Of a stretch of DNA of 64,000 nucleotides, positions 42,914 through 51,060 are shown one piece after another. Position 1 is the stretch's first letter; every line of letters starts with the position of its first letter. The position numbers were made by a program, and so were the translations under genes. The notes under the pieces are model-generated. The model saw only the letters and a program-made list of their open reading frames with translations. It made no database searches and was not told the origin of the DNA. Origin of the DNA: Clostridium sp. AN503 (GTDB lineage: Bacteria > Bacillota > Clostridia > Lachnospirales > Lachnospiraceae); the NCBI RefSeq assembly GCF_040719375.1, contig NZ_JBFDTP010000002.1:806001-870000 (forward strand), read 5' to 3'.

Positions 42914-43876
42914 ATGAGCGAAAAAAAGCAGATGCTTCTGATAATCAACCCCAGGTCAGGGAAAGCGCAGATACGCAGCAGACTTTTGGAGATCCTGGAT
43001 ATATTTACAAAAGCAGGATATCAGATCCAGGTGCACATTACCCAGAAAGCTTTAGACGCCAGGGATACAGTGCTTTGCGACGGGGTGGGGAAGGATCTGA
43101 TCGTGTGTAGCGGAGGGGATGGTACGTTGAATGAGACGATCTCAGGAATACTGGGTCTGCCTGACTGTCCGCTGCTCGGTTATATCCCTGCCGGCTCTAC
43201 CAATGATTTTGCGTCCAGCCTTCATATTCCAAAGCAGATGTCGGAGGCGGCCCGCGCAGTGGTGGAGGGAACTCCCTATCCCATAGATATCGGATGTTTC
43301 TGCGATGACCGCTATTTTGTATATGTGGCGGGGTTTGGCGCGTTTACCGAGGTCTCTTATCTGACGTCCCAGGACAAGAAGAATCTGCTGGGCCACCAGG
43401 CGTATATGCTGGAAGGTGTAAAGAGCCTTACTTCCATCAAATCCTACCCCATGAAGATCACCTGGGAGGAGGACAGCCTGGATGACATCGGGCAGAGAGA
43501 AGTAAGCCTGGAGGGGGAATTCATCTTTGGCATGGTGACAAACACCATAAGCGTCGGTGGGTTCAAAGGACTGGTGAACCAGGCGGTGGCGCTCAATGAC
43601 GGGCTTTTTGAGGTGCTTTTGATCCGCACCCCCAAGACGCCGCTGGATTTAAGCAATATTGTGTCGGATCTGTTCCTGCGGGATACACAGGGCAGTGAGC
43701 AGGTCTATAAGTTTAAGACAAGTTCTCTCCGGATTCAGTCAGAGGAGCCGGTGGACTGGGTTTTGGACGGAGAATTCGGTGGTAGCAGGACCGATGTGAG
43801 GGTCGAAAATCTCTGCTGCCGCATGGAAATCCTCAGATCTTTCCCAAAACTTCAGCAGATCACAAAAAATGTGTAA
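42914..43876 (+). CDS. diacylglycerol/lipid kinase family protein
   Basis: 320 residues. The DAGK catalytic motif is present: INPRSGKAQ (about 11-19), VCSGGDGTLNETISGIL and IPAGSTNDFA. The C-terminal beta-domain ends with LDGEFGG. Likely a soluble lipid kinase of the YegS/BmrU/DgkB type; DgkB recycles diacylglycerol during lipoteichoic acid synthesis, but the exact lipid is not settled by sequence. Confidence 0.9.
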   Translation: MSEKKQMLLIINPRSGKAQIRSRLLEILDIFTKAGYQIQVHITQKALDARDTVLCDGVGKDLIVCSGGDGTLNETISGILGLPDCPLLGYIPAGSTNDFASSLHIPKQMSEAARAVVEGTPYPIDIGCFCDDRYFVYVAGFGAFTEVSYLTSQDKKNLLGHQAYMLEGVKSLTSIKSYPMKITWEEDSLDDIGQREVSLEGEFIFGMVTNTISVGGFKGLVNQAVALNDGLFEVLLIRTPKTPLDLSNIVSDLFLRDTQGSEQVYKFKTSSLRIQSEEPVDWVLDGEFGGSRTDVRVENLCCRMEILRSFPKLQQITKNV

Positions 43877-43894
43877 AACTTTGAAAGAAATATG

Positions 43895-43923
43895 TTGAAA
43901 TCTGGAGTTTGGTGTTATATAAT
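43895..43923 (+). promoter_or_regulatory. rpoD promoter
   Basis: -35 TTGAAA (43895-43900), 17-bp spacer, -10 TATAAT (43918-43923), 48 bp before the GTG start. Confidence 0.85.
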
Positions 43924-43971
43924 GATTAGTTGTGTAGGCTTTTAGTAGACCCTTAGCGAAAGGACGTTACT

Positions 43972-45102
43972 GTGGAAAAAGACAATTTTTTAGATAAGCT
44001 GAAAAAGCTGGTAGAAGTTGCCAAAACAAAACATAATGCGCTGGATGTGACTGAGATCAATGATTTCTTTGTCGGAGACAATTTAGGTCCGGAGCAGATG
44101 GAGCAGATTTACAGCTTTCTTGAAGAGAAGCATATCGATGTGATTCCGATCATAGATGACAGCGTTCTGATCGAAGAACCGCTGCTTCTGGATGATGATG
44201 ATATTGATGCAGACGACGGTTTTTTAAAGGAAGCAGAAGAGATCGAGCTGGATGCTGTAGACCTGCTTGAAGGGATCGGCACGGAAGATCCGGTGCGCAT
44301 GTATTTAAAGGAGATCGGTACGGTGCCGCTGCTCAGCACAGAGGAAGAGCTGGAGCTGGCAAAGAAAAAGGCCGAGGGTGATGAGCATGCCAAGGAGCGT
44401 CTGATCGAGGCAAACCTGCGTCTTGTTGTCAGCATTGCCAAGCGCTATACAGGCCGCGGTATGAGCTTCCTGGACCTGGTCCAGGAGGGGAACCTTGGGT
44501 TGATTAAAGGCGTAGAGAAGTTTGATTATACAAAAGGATATAAGCTGAGTACATATGCTACTTGGTGGATCAGACAGTCCGTGACCAGGGCGCTTGCAGA
44601 CCAGGCACGTACCATCCGTGTACCGGTGCATATGGTTGAGACCATCAACAAGATGTCCAAGATGCAGCGCAAGCTGACCCTGGAGCTGGGGTATGAGCCT
44701 TCGGTGACGGAGCTGGCAGATGCTCTTGAGATGTCGGAGGACAAGGTGATGGAGATCATGCAGATCGCCAGGGAACCAGCCTCTTTGGAGACTCCGATCG
44801 GCGAGGAGGATGACTCCAACCTGGGTGATTTTGTTGCAGACAACAATGTGCTGACCCCGGAGGGGAATGTGGAGTCTGTGATGCTCAGAGAGCACATTGA
44901 CGCACTTCTGGGAGATTTAAAAGAGCGCGAACGTCAGGTTATCGTACTGCGTTTTGGCTTGGAGGATGGTCATCCACGGACGTTGGAAGAGGTTGGCAAG
45001 GAGTTCAATGTTACCAGAGAGCGTATCCGCCAGATAGAGGCAAAAGCCCTGCGCAAACTGCGCAATCCGGTCCGCAGTAAGCGAATACGGGATTTTCTGT
45101 AA
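43972..45102 (+). CDS. rpoD: primary sigma factor (sigma-A / RpoD)
   Basis: 376 residues from GTG 43972 (AAAGGACG upstream). Region 1.1 (about 1-75), region 1.2 (TEDPVRMYLKEIGTVPLLSTEEE), region 2 with LRLVVSIAKRYTGRGMSFLDLVQEGNLGLIKGVEKFDYTKGYKLSTYATWWIRQ, region 3, and region 4 helix-turn-helix RTLEEVGKEFNVTRERIRQIEAKALRKLR. Usually rpoD follows dnaG; here the upstream gene is a lipid kinase and rpoD has its own promoter. Confidence 0.97.
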   Translation: MEKDNFLDKLKKLVEVAKTKHNALDVTEINDFFVGDNLGPEQMEQIYSFLEEKHIDVIPIIDDSVLIEEPLLLDDDDIDADDGFLKEAEEIELDAVDLLEGIGTEDPVRMYLKEIGTVPLLSTEEELELAKKKAEGDEHAKERLIEANLRLVVSIAKRYTGRGMSFLDLVQEGNLGLIKGVEKFDYTKGYKLSTYATWWIRQSVTRALADQARTIRVPVHMVETINKMSKMQRKLTLELGYEPSVTELADALEMSEDKVMEIMQIAREPASLETPIGEEDDSNLGDFVADNNVLTPEGNVESVMLREHIDALLGDLKERERQVIVLRFGLEDGHPRTLEEVGKEFNVTRERIRQIEAKALRKLRNPVRSKRIRDFL

Positions 45103-45158
45103 GATTATGAGTGAAGGGCGGACGTTACGGCCCGCTTTCACAGGAGATGATTTTTATT

Positions 45159-45857
45159 ATGAACCGTAAGAATTACCAGAAAGAACTGGAAAAGCTTATA
45201 GCAGAGAATGAGAGCGAGAGTCGGGTTCCCCGGCTCTTGTTGCATAGTTGCTGCGCGCCCTGCAGCAGTTATGTGCTGGAGTATTTATCGGATTATTTCG
45301 AGATTACGGTGTTCTACTACAACCCCAATATTTCTCCGGCGGAAGAATATGAAAAGCGGGCTGCAGAGCAGCAGCGTCTCATTGATGCGTTGAGGGTGAA
45401 GCATCCCATCAGGCTGGTCGTGGGCACATATGAGCCGGAACGGTTCTATGCCCAGAGCAGGGGGCTTGAAGGGGAGCCTGAAGGTGGAGAACGCTGTTTT
45501 AAATGTTACCGTCTGCGCCTGGAGGAAGCAGCCAGGCTGGCAGAGGAGGGCGGCTATGACTATTTTGCCACCACACTGACTATCAGTCCTTTGAAAAATG
45601 CGGAAAAGCTCAATGAGATCGGGGAAGAGATGTCCCGGATCTATCATGTGGAGCATCTGCCGTCCGACTTTAAAAAGAAAAACGGCTACAGGCGTTCGGT
45701 GGAGCTTTCTGCACAGCACGGCCTTTACCGGCAGAATTACTGCGGATGCGTATTTTCCAGGAGAGAACAGCAGGAGAGAGAGCAGAACCAGATATCTGAA
45801 AAAAGCGTCGAAAATTCTGTTGTTGAAAATGACGGAAAAGAAGGCGGTTTGACTTGA
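45159..45857 (+). CDS. queH: epoxyqueuosine reductase QueH
   Basis: 232 residues from ATG 45159. QueH reduces epoxyqueuosine to queuosine in tRNA and is unrelated to QueG. Four cysteines of the Fe-S site are recognisable: HSCCAPCSSYV near the N terminus and ERCFKCYRLRL (about 110-120); later YCGCVFS adds two. It follows rpoD by 56 bp. The C-terminal 25 residues are low complexity and polar. Confidence 0.92.
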   Translation: MNRKNYQKELEKLIAENESESRVPRLLLHSCCAPCSSYVLEYLSDYFEITVFYYNPNISPAEEYEKRAAEQQRLIDALRVKHPIRLVVGTYEPERFYAQSRGLEGEPEGGERCFKCYRLRLEEAARLAEEGGYDYFATTLTISPLKNAEKLNEIGEEMSRIYHVEHLPSDFKKKNGYRRSVELSAQHGLYRQNYCGCVFSRREQQEREQNQISEKSVENSVVENDGKEGGLT

Positions 45858-45954
45858 CACCCACCATGATTTGTAATAAACTTTTAGTGAGAGAATTTGT
45901 ACATACTCTGTGCAGATTGAGGGAATTATAATATAATTAAAGGAGAACGTAAAT

Positions 45955-46221
45955 ATGCTTAGTAAAACATTAACCGTTGTGAATCCGTCCGGGTTACACT
46001 TAAGACCAGCAGGAGTGCTGTCCCAGACAGCGATGAAGTTCAAATGTGACGTCATCATCGAGTGCGGCGACAAGAGGATCATTGCAAAGAGCGTGCTGAA
46101 TGTTATGGCAGCAGGCATCAAGTCCGGTACCGAGATCACACTGATCTGTGACGGCGAGGACGAGGCAGCGGCAATGGAGACCATTAGCCAGGCAATCGAG
46201 AGCGGCTTAGGCGAGATGTAA
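45955..46221 (+). CDS. HPr-family phosphocarrier protein
   Basis: 88 residues, AAAGGAG upstream. The phosphorylation His is at position 15 (GLHLRPAG) and Ser at position 46 (KSVLNVM), the exact positions of both HPr sites, so it is likely to serve the PTS and HprK-mediated carbon control rather than being a Crh form. TATAAT occurs twice just upstream (45927-45937) with no clear -35. No ptsI neighbour. Confidence 0.88.
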   Translation: MLSKTLTVVNPSGLHLRPAGVLSQTAMKFKCDVIIECGDKRIIAKSVLNVMAAGIKSGTEITLICDGEDEAAAMETISQAIESGLGEM

Positions 46222-46274
46222 GGAAGTGATCATGGGGCCACGTATGAACAGCGTTTGTGAGGATGCTTTTCGTG

Positions 46275-46333
46275 CGCGGCTCCTTTTTGATTTTATAGGA
46301 AAGTGTGTCCTGTGAAATCAAAAAAGAGCCGCG
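46275..46333 (+). repeat. long hairpin with shared tip, copy A
   Basis: CGCGGCTC (46275-46282) pairs with GAGCCGCG (46326-46333), TTTTTGATTT with AAATCAAAAA, and AGGA with TCCT around AAGTGTG. The tip and right arm (AGGAAAGTGYGTCCTGTGAAATCAAAAA, in two parts 46297-46324) recur at 58057-58085. The 216 bp between HPr and the next gene hold nothing else. Confidence 0.75.
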
Positions 46334-46437
46334 AGGATCGCTATACACTGTGGGCTTGTTCACTAAGCTCGTTTTACTCGCTTATAGGAATCAGGTGATA
46401 TAGTTTCTGTAACCATTTGCTTAAAAGGAGGTGCACT

Positions 46438-46665
46438 ATGAATTGGCTGATTGAAAAGGGAAACCAGTATGTACGTGAGTCAGACTGGAAGACCATGGCG
46501 CTTTTAAAGATCTGTCTTTGTGCCATGGGCGTGATGATCGGACTGAAGGTTCCACGAAAAAAGATGCAGGTGGTTGGATGTACGGCATTTGCGGTATTCC
46601 TGGCCTGCTATGTACCGCTTGTGTGGAAGCTGGTTGAGATCGTGAGGAGAGTGGAAGCAGAGTGA
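46438..46665 (+). CDS. small two-helix membrane protein
   Basis: 75 residues from ATG 46438 (AAGGAGG upstream). The N-terminal NQYVRESDWKTMALLKICLCAMGVMIGLKVP and a second helix (about 49-66) match a family often labelled permease of phosphate ABC transporter in clostridial genomes, a label I consider unreliable. No transporter genes lie nearby. Confidence 0.7.
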   Translation: MNWLIEKGNQYVRESDWKTMALLKICLCAMGVMIGLKVPRKKMQVVGCTAFAVFLACYVPLVWKLVEIVRRVEAE

Positions 46666-46711
46666 GATACTCTGGCTGGATCAGTTGAGGATGAGTTGAT
46701 CCGTTTTGGGG

Positions 46712-46743
46712 AACCGGCAGCATCTCTTGAGAGGCTGCCGGTT
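46712..46743 (+). terminator. hairpin after the small membrane gene
   Basis: AACCGGCAGC (46712-46721) pairs with GCTGCCGGTT (46734-46743), with CTC/GAG inside. The following T content is weak (TTGCTGTG), so termination may be partial. Confidence 0.5.
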
Positions 46744-46914
46744 TGCTGTGCCTGGAAACAATTATTTTGCATTTTACTGGTAATTGTGTTATACTGTTTT
46801 TGTCAATGCAGGACTCTCCTGCATGATTCAGGACCGTTTCGGTCATGATTCCATTTACTGACTTTATTGTGTTTTACAAAGTCTTATTTTCTATTATTCT
46901 AAAGGAGGAAATCT

Positions 46915-48081
46915 ATGAAATCAAATGCAAGGTCTAAGGCGGCAGAAAAAACAGAAAATCTTTCAGTTAAGAGCAGAAAAGAGGAGGTGGGTAACGAACA
47001 ATCCAGGCGTGTTTTTGGATATCAGGAGACAAGGGAGGAGGTGATGGTGCGCGTCAGGGAGAATCAGGAGATATATGGAGCTTTTTGCCGCCTGACATCG
47101 CAGCTTCAGGAAGAATTTATCTCTTTTTGTATGGGTGTACGTGGACTGAATGTTACATATGACAAGGTGTTCAAATCGGTTTTTGATCCTGTCCGGTACC
47201 CGGAGCGGCTGGAAGATTTCCTGAAAAGATGTCTGAAACGGGATTTAAAGATTCTGGAGGTGCTGCCCAATGAGTCGGCAAGGATCACACAGGAGGGGTC
47301 TCTTCTGGTGATGGACATTATTGTGCGCCTCATGACCGGGGAAGTAGCGAATGTGGAGATTCAAAGAATCGGCTATCTGTTTCCGGGGCAGAGGTGTGCC
47401 TGTTATTCCAGCGATCTGGTGATGCGGCAGTATTCCAAAGTCCGTTTGGAAAAAAAGAATGAAGGAAAGCCATTTTCCTATCAGGACATTAAAACGGTTT
47501 ACACAATCGTATTGATAGAGCAGAGTACGGAAGAATTCAAGAAACTGCCGGGCAATTACCTGCATTACAGCAGACAGGTCTTTGATACGGGATTAGAGCT
47601 TGATATGGTCCAGGAATATTTATTGATACCACTTGACATCTTTATGGAAACACGTCAAAATATAAGTAGTAAGCTGGATGCGTGGTTATATTTTATCGCT
47701 TCGGATGCGCCGGAGGATATCCTTAAAGTGATCGAGGCATATCCGGAGTTTGAGGAGATATACCGGCAGGTGTTTGAATTCCGTTTTCAGATGAAGGAGT
47801 TGATGAGTATGTTTTCAGAAGCGCTTAGTATTCTGGATAAAAATACGGCGCAGTATATGATCGATCTGCAGAGAGAAGAGATCGAGAGGAATAAGGAAGA
47901 AATTAAACGGCAGATGGAGGAAATCCAGAGGCAGAAGGAAGAGACCCAGAGGCAGAAGGAAGAAGCCCAGAGGCAGAAGGAAGAAGCCCGGCGTCAGAAA
48001 GAAGAAAACCAGCGCCAGGCTAAAGAGATCGAGCGTCTGAAAGCGCTGCTCGGGCAGCGTGGGGAGAACGTTTCTTTATAA
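46915..48081 (+). CDS. PD-(D/E)XK nuclease-family transposase-like protein with coiled-coil tail
   Basis: 388 residues, AAAGGAGG upstream. YDKVFKSVFDP, MDIIVRLMTGEVANVEIQRIG (Asp and E-x-Q catalytic pattern) and FPGQRCACYSSDLVMRQY are signatures of the PDDEXK_2/Rpn putative-transposase family, which promotes recombination or makes DNA breaks. The C-terminal 80 residues form a long coiled coil of RQKEEAQ heptads. About 50 charged residues precede the core. A broken relative lies at 13518. No terminal inverted repeats or target duplications are apparent around it. Confidence 0.85.
   Translation: MKSNARSKAAEKTENLSVKSRKEEVGNEQSRRVFGYQETREEVMVRVRENQEIYGAFCRLTSQLQEEFISFCMGVRGLNVTYDKVFKSVFDPVRYPERLEDFLKRCLKRDLKILEVLPNESARITQEGSLLVMDIIVRLMTGEVANVEIQRIGYLFPGQRCACYSSDLVMRQYSKVRLEKKNEGKPFSYQDIKTVYTIVLIEQSTEEFKKLPGNYLHYSRQVFDTGLELDMVQEYLLIPLDIFMETRQNISSKLDAWLYFIASDAPEDILKVIEAYPEFEEIYRQVFEFRFQMKELMSMFSEALSILDKNTAQYMIDLQREEIERNKEEIKRQMEEIQRQKEETQRQKEEAQRQKEEARRQKEENQRQAKEIERLKALLGQRGENVSL
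47929..47991 (+). repeat. three 21-bp tandem repeats in the coiled coil
   Basis: AGGCAGAAGGAAGA(A/G)(G/A)CCC(A/G)G occurs three times in tandem; each unit encodes one heptad (RQKEEAQ). Degenerate units flank it on both sides. This invites length variation by slippage. Confidence 0.85.
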
Positions 48082-48118
48082 ATAGTAGGTTAGTATTTAC
48101 AGACGTTTCCTCACCTGC

Positions 48119-48961
48119 TCATACCTGTCTTTGAAGATTGCCCAGTATTTCACCGTAACGCTTTGTCGCCGGAATGCTGGGCATTCCCTTTTTGCAGAAA
48201 GACAGCTTTGCGAGCTTTGGCACAACTCGTTCAACCACTATGCTGCCATCGCAGGTTTTTTCTTTGAGAGCTGCCAGCGCATCCAGGAACCGCGGGTCTT
48301 TTTGGGCGCAGTTATAGAAGGACAATACGTAGGTATAATAAAACAGGTTATATCCCCGGAACGGATATTCTATCTGCATGAACAGGGAGCCTATCCCGTA
48401 GTGGCAGGGACTGATCGGTTTGCGGATCAGCCAGTGTTCCAGCAGAAACTCTACAGCTTTGTCCAGTTTTGGTTCCCGGTTGATGAAGTCCGTGTGTCGG
48501 AATGCATCCAGGACTGCCAGTGTTGTATAGGGCGTTGAATACTCTGTTTCAGGGCCGCGGCCAAAGCTGTATTTATTGCATTTCCATCCGCCGTCTGGTT
48601 CCTGCGTATCGAGAAAATAGCGGAAGGTCCTCTGCAGCCTGCTGTCAGAGGCATAACCCAGTCGGCACAGCGTATTGAGGGCCAGGGCTGTGTGGCATGG
48701 ATAGATGCCACCTGCCGGGGAGGTTTTGAATCGACCATCTTCCTTCCATGTGCTGAAGATCAGCTCCGCCGCTTCTTGTAATATATCGTCGTCGGGAGAA
48801 AGACCTGCTTCCAGCAGATAAGAGACACTCTCCAGGGTAGTGAAGGGTGCGCCTTTTAGCAGCTTTTTATCGGGAGTAGACCAAAGATCGGCACCGTTAT
48901 CGTACCGATGTGCCAGGATCTGAGCAATATCTTCCGGGTAGTCGATTTTCTGAGTAGTCAT
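48119..48961 (-). CDS. prenyltransferase/squalene-cyclase-fold (alpha-alpha toroid) protein
   Basis: 280 residues. QW-type repeats are visible: YFLDTQEPDGGWKC, STPYTTLAVLDAF, GGIYPCHTALALNTLCRLGY, AVEFLLEHWLIRK. The DxDD motif of squalene-hopene cyclases is not seen, so the toroid may bind or act on another substrate. It is single-gene and convergent with the transposase-like gene. Function unassigned. Confidence 0.75.
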   Translation of the reverse strand: MTTQKIDYPEDIAQILAHRYDNGADLWSTPDKKLLKGAPFTTLESVSYLLEAGLSPDDDILQEAAELIFSTWKEDGRFKTSPAGGIYPCHTALALNTLCRLGYASDSRLQRTFRYFLDTQEPDGGWKCNKYSFGRGPETEYSTPYTTLAVLDAFRHTDFINREPKLDKAVEFLLEHWLIRKPISPCHYGIGSLFMQIEYPFRGYNLFYYTYVLSFYNCAQKDPRFLDALAALKEKTCDGSIVVERVVPKLAKLSFCKKGMPSIPATKRYGEILGNLQRQV

Positions 48962-49007
48962 ACATAACCTGCTTTCGTGCGGGAGTAAGAGCGTTCCTGA
49001 TAAATCG

Positions 49008-49036
49008 ATTATAGATCAGAAAAGACTAAAAATCAA
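49008..49036 (-). promoter_or_regulatory. promoter of the toroid-protein gene
   Basis: On the minus strand: -35 TTGATT (49036-49031), 17-bp spacer, -10 TATAAT (49013-49008). Confidence 0.75.
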
Positions 49037-49096
49037 TGAAAGAAACGGAAACAGGCTTAAGGCCAGCTTACGATTTCTTACATTTTCAGATATGGC

Positions 49097-49125
49097 TTGC
49101 GTGAAGGAGAAATGGTGTGTAAAAT
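49097..49125 (+). promoter_or_regulatory. promoter of the GGADGPT mini-protein
   Basis: -35 TTGCGT (49097-49102), 17-bp spacer, -10 TAAAAT (49120-49125), 46 bp before the ATG. Confidence 0.6.
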
Positions 49126-49171
49126 AAAACTTAACTGGTAAAATCAGGAATCAAGTCTGGAGGGTTGATCT

Positions 49172-49336
49172 ATGGATAGAATAGCGTCGGCGGTTTCTAT
49201 AATCGGAGGTGCGGACGGACCTACAAGCATCTTTATAGCAGGCAAGCTGGGAGGGCACTTTTGGCTGGGAGCGGTTGCTGTGGGGATCATAATCATGGGA
49301 GTTATTGTGTGTATCCTGCTGAATAAACATAAATAA
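49172..49336 (+). CDS. 54-residue membrane mini-protein with decarboxylase beta-subunit motif
   Basis: ATG 49172 with GGAGGG 7 bp upstream; TAA at 49334-49336. The first third reads IIGGADGPTSIFIAGK (about residues 10-25), the signature of the Na+-translocating decarboxylase beta subunit (OadB/GcdB), where its Asp is functionally essential. One hydrophobic helix follows (about 31-50) and a short basic end. True beta subunits have about 370-430 residues. The gene has its own promoter, ribosome site and terminator, so it is a unit rather than a fragment. Short proteins with this motif occur in other clostridial genomes as far as I recall; function unknown. Confidence 0.8.
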   Translation: MDRIASAVSIIGGADGPTSIFIAGKLGGHFWLGAVAVGIIIMGVIVCILLNKHK

Positions 49337-49356
49337 CCGGTGTGACGGGATACAGA

Positions 49357-49387
49357 AGCATTCACTTTCACAGTGGGTGCTTTTTTG
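49357..49387 (+). terminator. terminator of the mini-protein gene
   Basis: AGCATTCACT pairs with AGTGGGTGCT (G-U pairs included), followed by TTTTTTG. Confidence 0.8.
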
Positions 49388-49427
49388 TTTTTCTCATGCA
49401 TATTTTCCTGAGCTGCTGCATTTCAAA

Positions 49428-49456
49428 TTGCAATCCAAACTCCCGTGTGCTAAACT
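49428..49456 (+). promoter_or_regulatory. promoter of the esterase/ATP-grasp operon
   Basis: -35 TTGCAA (49428-49433), 17-bp spacer, -10 TAAACT (49451-49456), 41 bp before ATG 49498. Confidence 0.65.
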
Positions 49457-49497
49457 AGAAAAGCATCAACGCAAATCAATCTAAAGAAGGAACCCTT

Positions 49498-50292
49498 ATG
49501 ATAAAAAAATGGAACATTACTTACCCGGCCCACACCGGAGAGGAACAGCGCGGCGTATATCTGTATCTGCCGGAGTCCTACGATTTTGACTCTGGACGCC
49601 GTTATCCGGTCCTCTATATGTTTGACGGTCATAACGTTTTTTTTGACAGTGACGCGACCTACGGGAAGAGCTGGGGAATGAAAGAATATATGGACAGAAC
49701 AGGGACTCAGATGATCATCGCGGCGATAGAATGCAGCCACGGTGAGAACAACGAGAGGCTCTCGGAATACTCCCCTTTTGATTTTTCTGATCCGGGGCTT
49801 GGCCGTTTTAAAGGCCGTGGCAGGGAGACGATGGACTGGCTGGTAAATACATTTAAACCTGAGATCGACCGTACATACCGCACGATCCCAGACCGTGAGA
49901 ATACCTGGATTGCGGGCAGTTCTATGGGCGGTCTGATGAGTCTTTACGCAGTCATGGAATACAATCACATATTTGCAGGAGCTGCCGCGCTGTCGCCGTC
50001 TGTGTGGGTAGCCCCGGCGAAATTGAGCCGCCTCGTCCGGGAGTCGAAGCTGTATCCACGGACCACCGTTTACATGGATTACGGTTCTGACGAAAACGGT
50101 TTTTATCCGAAGATCCAGACTCAGTTTGCAAAGATCGCATCGTCTCTCATGGAGCGCCGGGTCCTGGTTACAAGCCGGGTCGTACCGGGAGGAACTCACT
50201 GTGAAGCGTGCTGGGAGCGGCAGATTCCTTTTATGATAAGTACACTCCTGTATGGCAGGGACCAGGAAGGAGAGGCGGCACATGGAAACTAA
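49498..50292 (+). CDS. alpha/beta-hydrolase esterase (Esterase D/Fes type)
   Basis: 264 residues. Nucleophile elbow GSSMGGLMSLY (Ser about 142), Asp in YMDYGSDEN and His in PGGTHCEACW complete the triad. YPVLYMFDGHNVFFD is the usual oxyanion-side segment of this family. No signal peptide, so it is probably cytoplasmic. Overlaps the next esterase by 11 bp; the three-gene operon continues to 52272. Confidence 0.88.
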   Translation: MIKKWNITYPAHTGEEQRGVYLYLPESYDFDSGRRYPVLYMFDGHNVFFDSDATYGKSWGMKEYMDRTGTQMIIAAIECSHGENNERLSEYSPFDFSDPGLGRFKGRGRETMDWLVNTFKPEIDRTYRTIPDRENTWIAGSSMGGLMSLYAVMEYNHIFAGAAALSPSVWVAPAKLSRLVRESKLYPRTTVYMDYGSDENGFYPKIQTQFAKIASSLMERRVLVTSRVVPGGTHCEACWERQIPFMISTLLYGRDQEGEAAHGN

Positions 50293-51040
50293 CTATCACA
50301 GATGGTACAGTCCAGCCTTAGAACGCGATATGGAGTGCAAGGTCTACGGCCATGCCGGGCGTCCGGTGCTCTTTATACCGTGTCAGGACGGTCGGTTTTA
50401 TGATTTTGAGAATTACCATATGACAGATTCCTGGGCGCCCTGGATCGATTCCGGGGAGGTCATGGTGTTTGCAGTGGATACGGTGGATGGAGAGACCTGG
50501 TCGGACCATGTCAGAGATGCATATTGGCGTATCCGCCGCTATGAGCAGTGGATACGCTATATCACAGATGAGATCATTTCCTTTATTCATGACACTGTAA
50601 ACCGGCATAACGGATGGAGCGGGCGTCCGGGGGTGTTGGCATTTGGATGCAGCCTGGGTGCGACCCATGCAGCCAACTTATATTTCCGCAGGCCGGATCT
50701 GTTTGACGGGGTTTTAGCGCTGAGTGGGATCTACAGTGCAGACTTTGGGTTTGACGGCTATATGGACGAGGTGGTTTATCAGAATTCCCCGGTCCACTGC
50801 CTGCCCAATATGCCGGAAGATCATCCCTATATTGGCCTGTACAATCAGAAGAAGGCGATTTTCTGTACAGGACAGGGACCATGGGAACAGCCGGAGGCGA
50901 CCCGCCTGCTGGGGGATATCCTGGAGCGCAAGCGCATATCTGCGTGGGTCGATTACTGGGGGCATGACAGTGCCCATGACTGGTACTGGTGGCATCGGCA
51001 GGTGTCCTATTATGTACCGTATCTGCTGGGAAAAATGTAA
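50282..51040 (+). CDS. alpha/beta-hydrolase esterase-like protein
   Basis: 252 residues from ATG 50282. Elbow FGCSLGATHAANLYFRRPD (Ser about 128), and the Asp/His region WVDYWGHDSAHDWYWWHRQVSYYVPYLL. It is a different subfamily from the previous gene (beginning YHRWYSPALERDMECKVYGHAG). It overlaps the previous gene and precedes the ATP-grasp gene by 20 bp. Substrate unknown. Confidence 0.85.
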   Translation: METNYHRWYSPALERDMECKVYGHAGRPVLFIPCQDGRFYDFENYHMTDSWAPWIDSGEVMVFAVDTVDGETWSDHVRDAYWRIRRYEQWIRYITDEIISFIHDTVNRHNGWSGRPGVLAFGCSLGATHAANLYFRRPDLFDGVLALSGIYSADFGFDGYMDEVVYQNSPVHCLPNMPEDHPYIGLYNQKKAIFCTGQGPWEQPEATRLLGDILERKRISAWVDYWGHDSAHDWYWWHRQVSYYVPYLLGKM

Positions 51041-51060
51041 CGGAAAGAGAGGAAAAAGAC

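Noticed and set aside
46438..46665. Phosphate ABC permease
   Set aside because: Only 75 residues with two helices and no pst genes nearby; the common database label is not supported.
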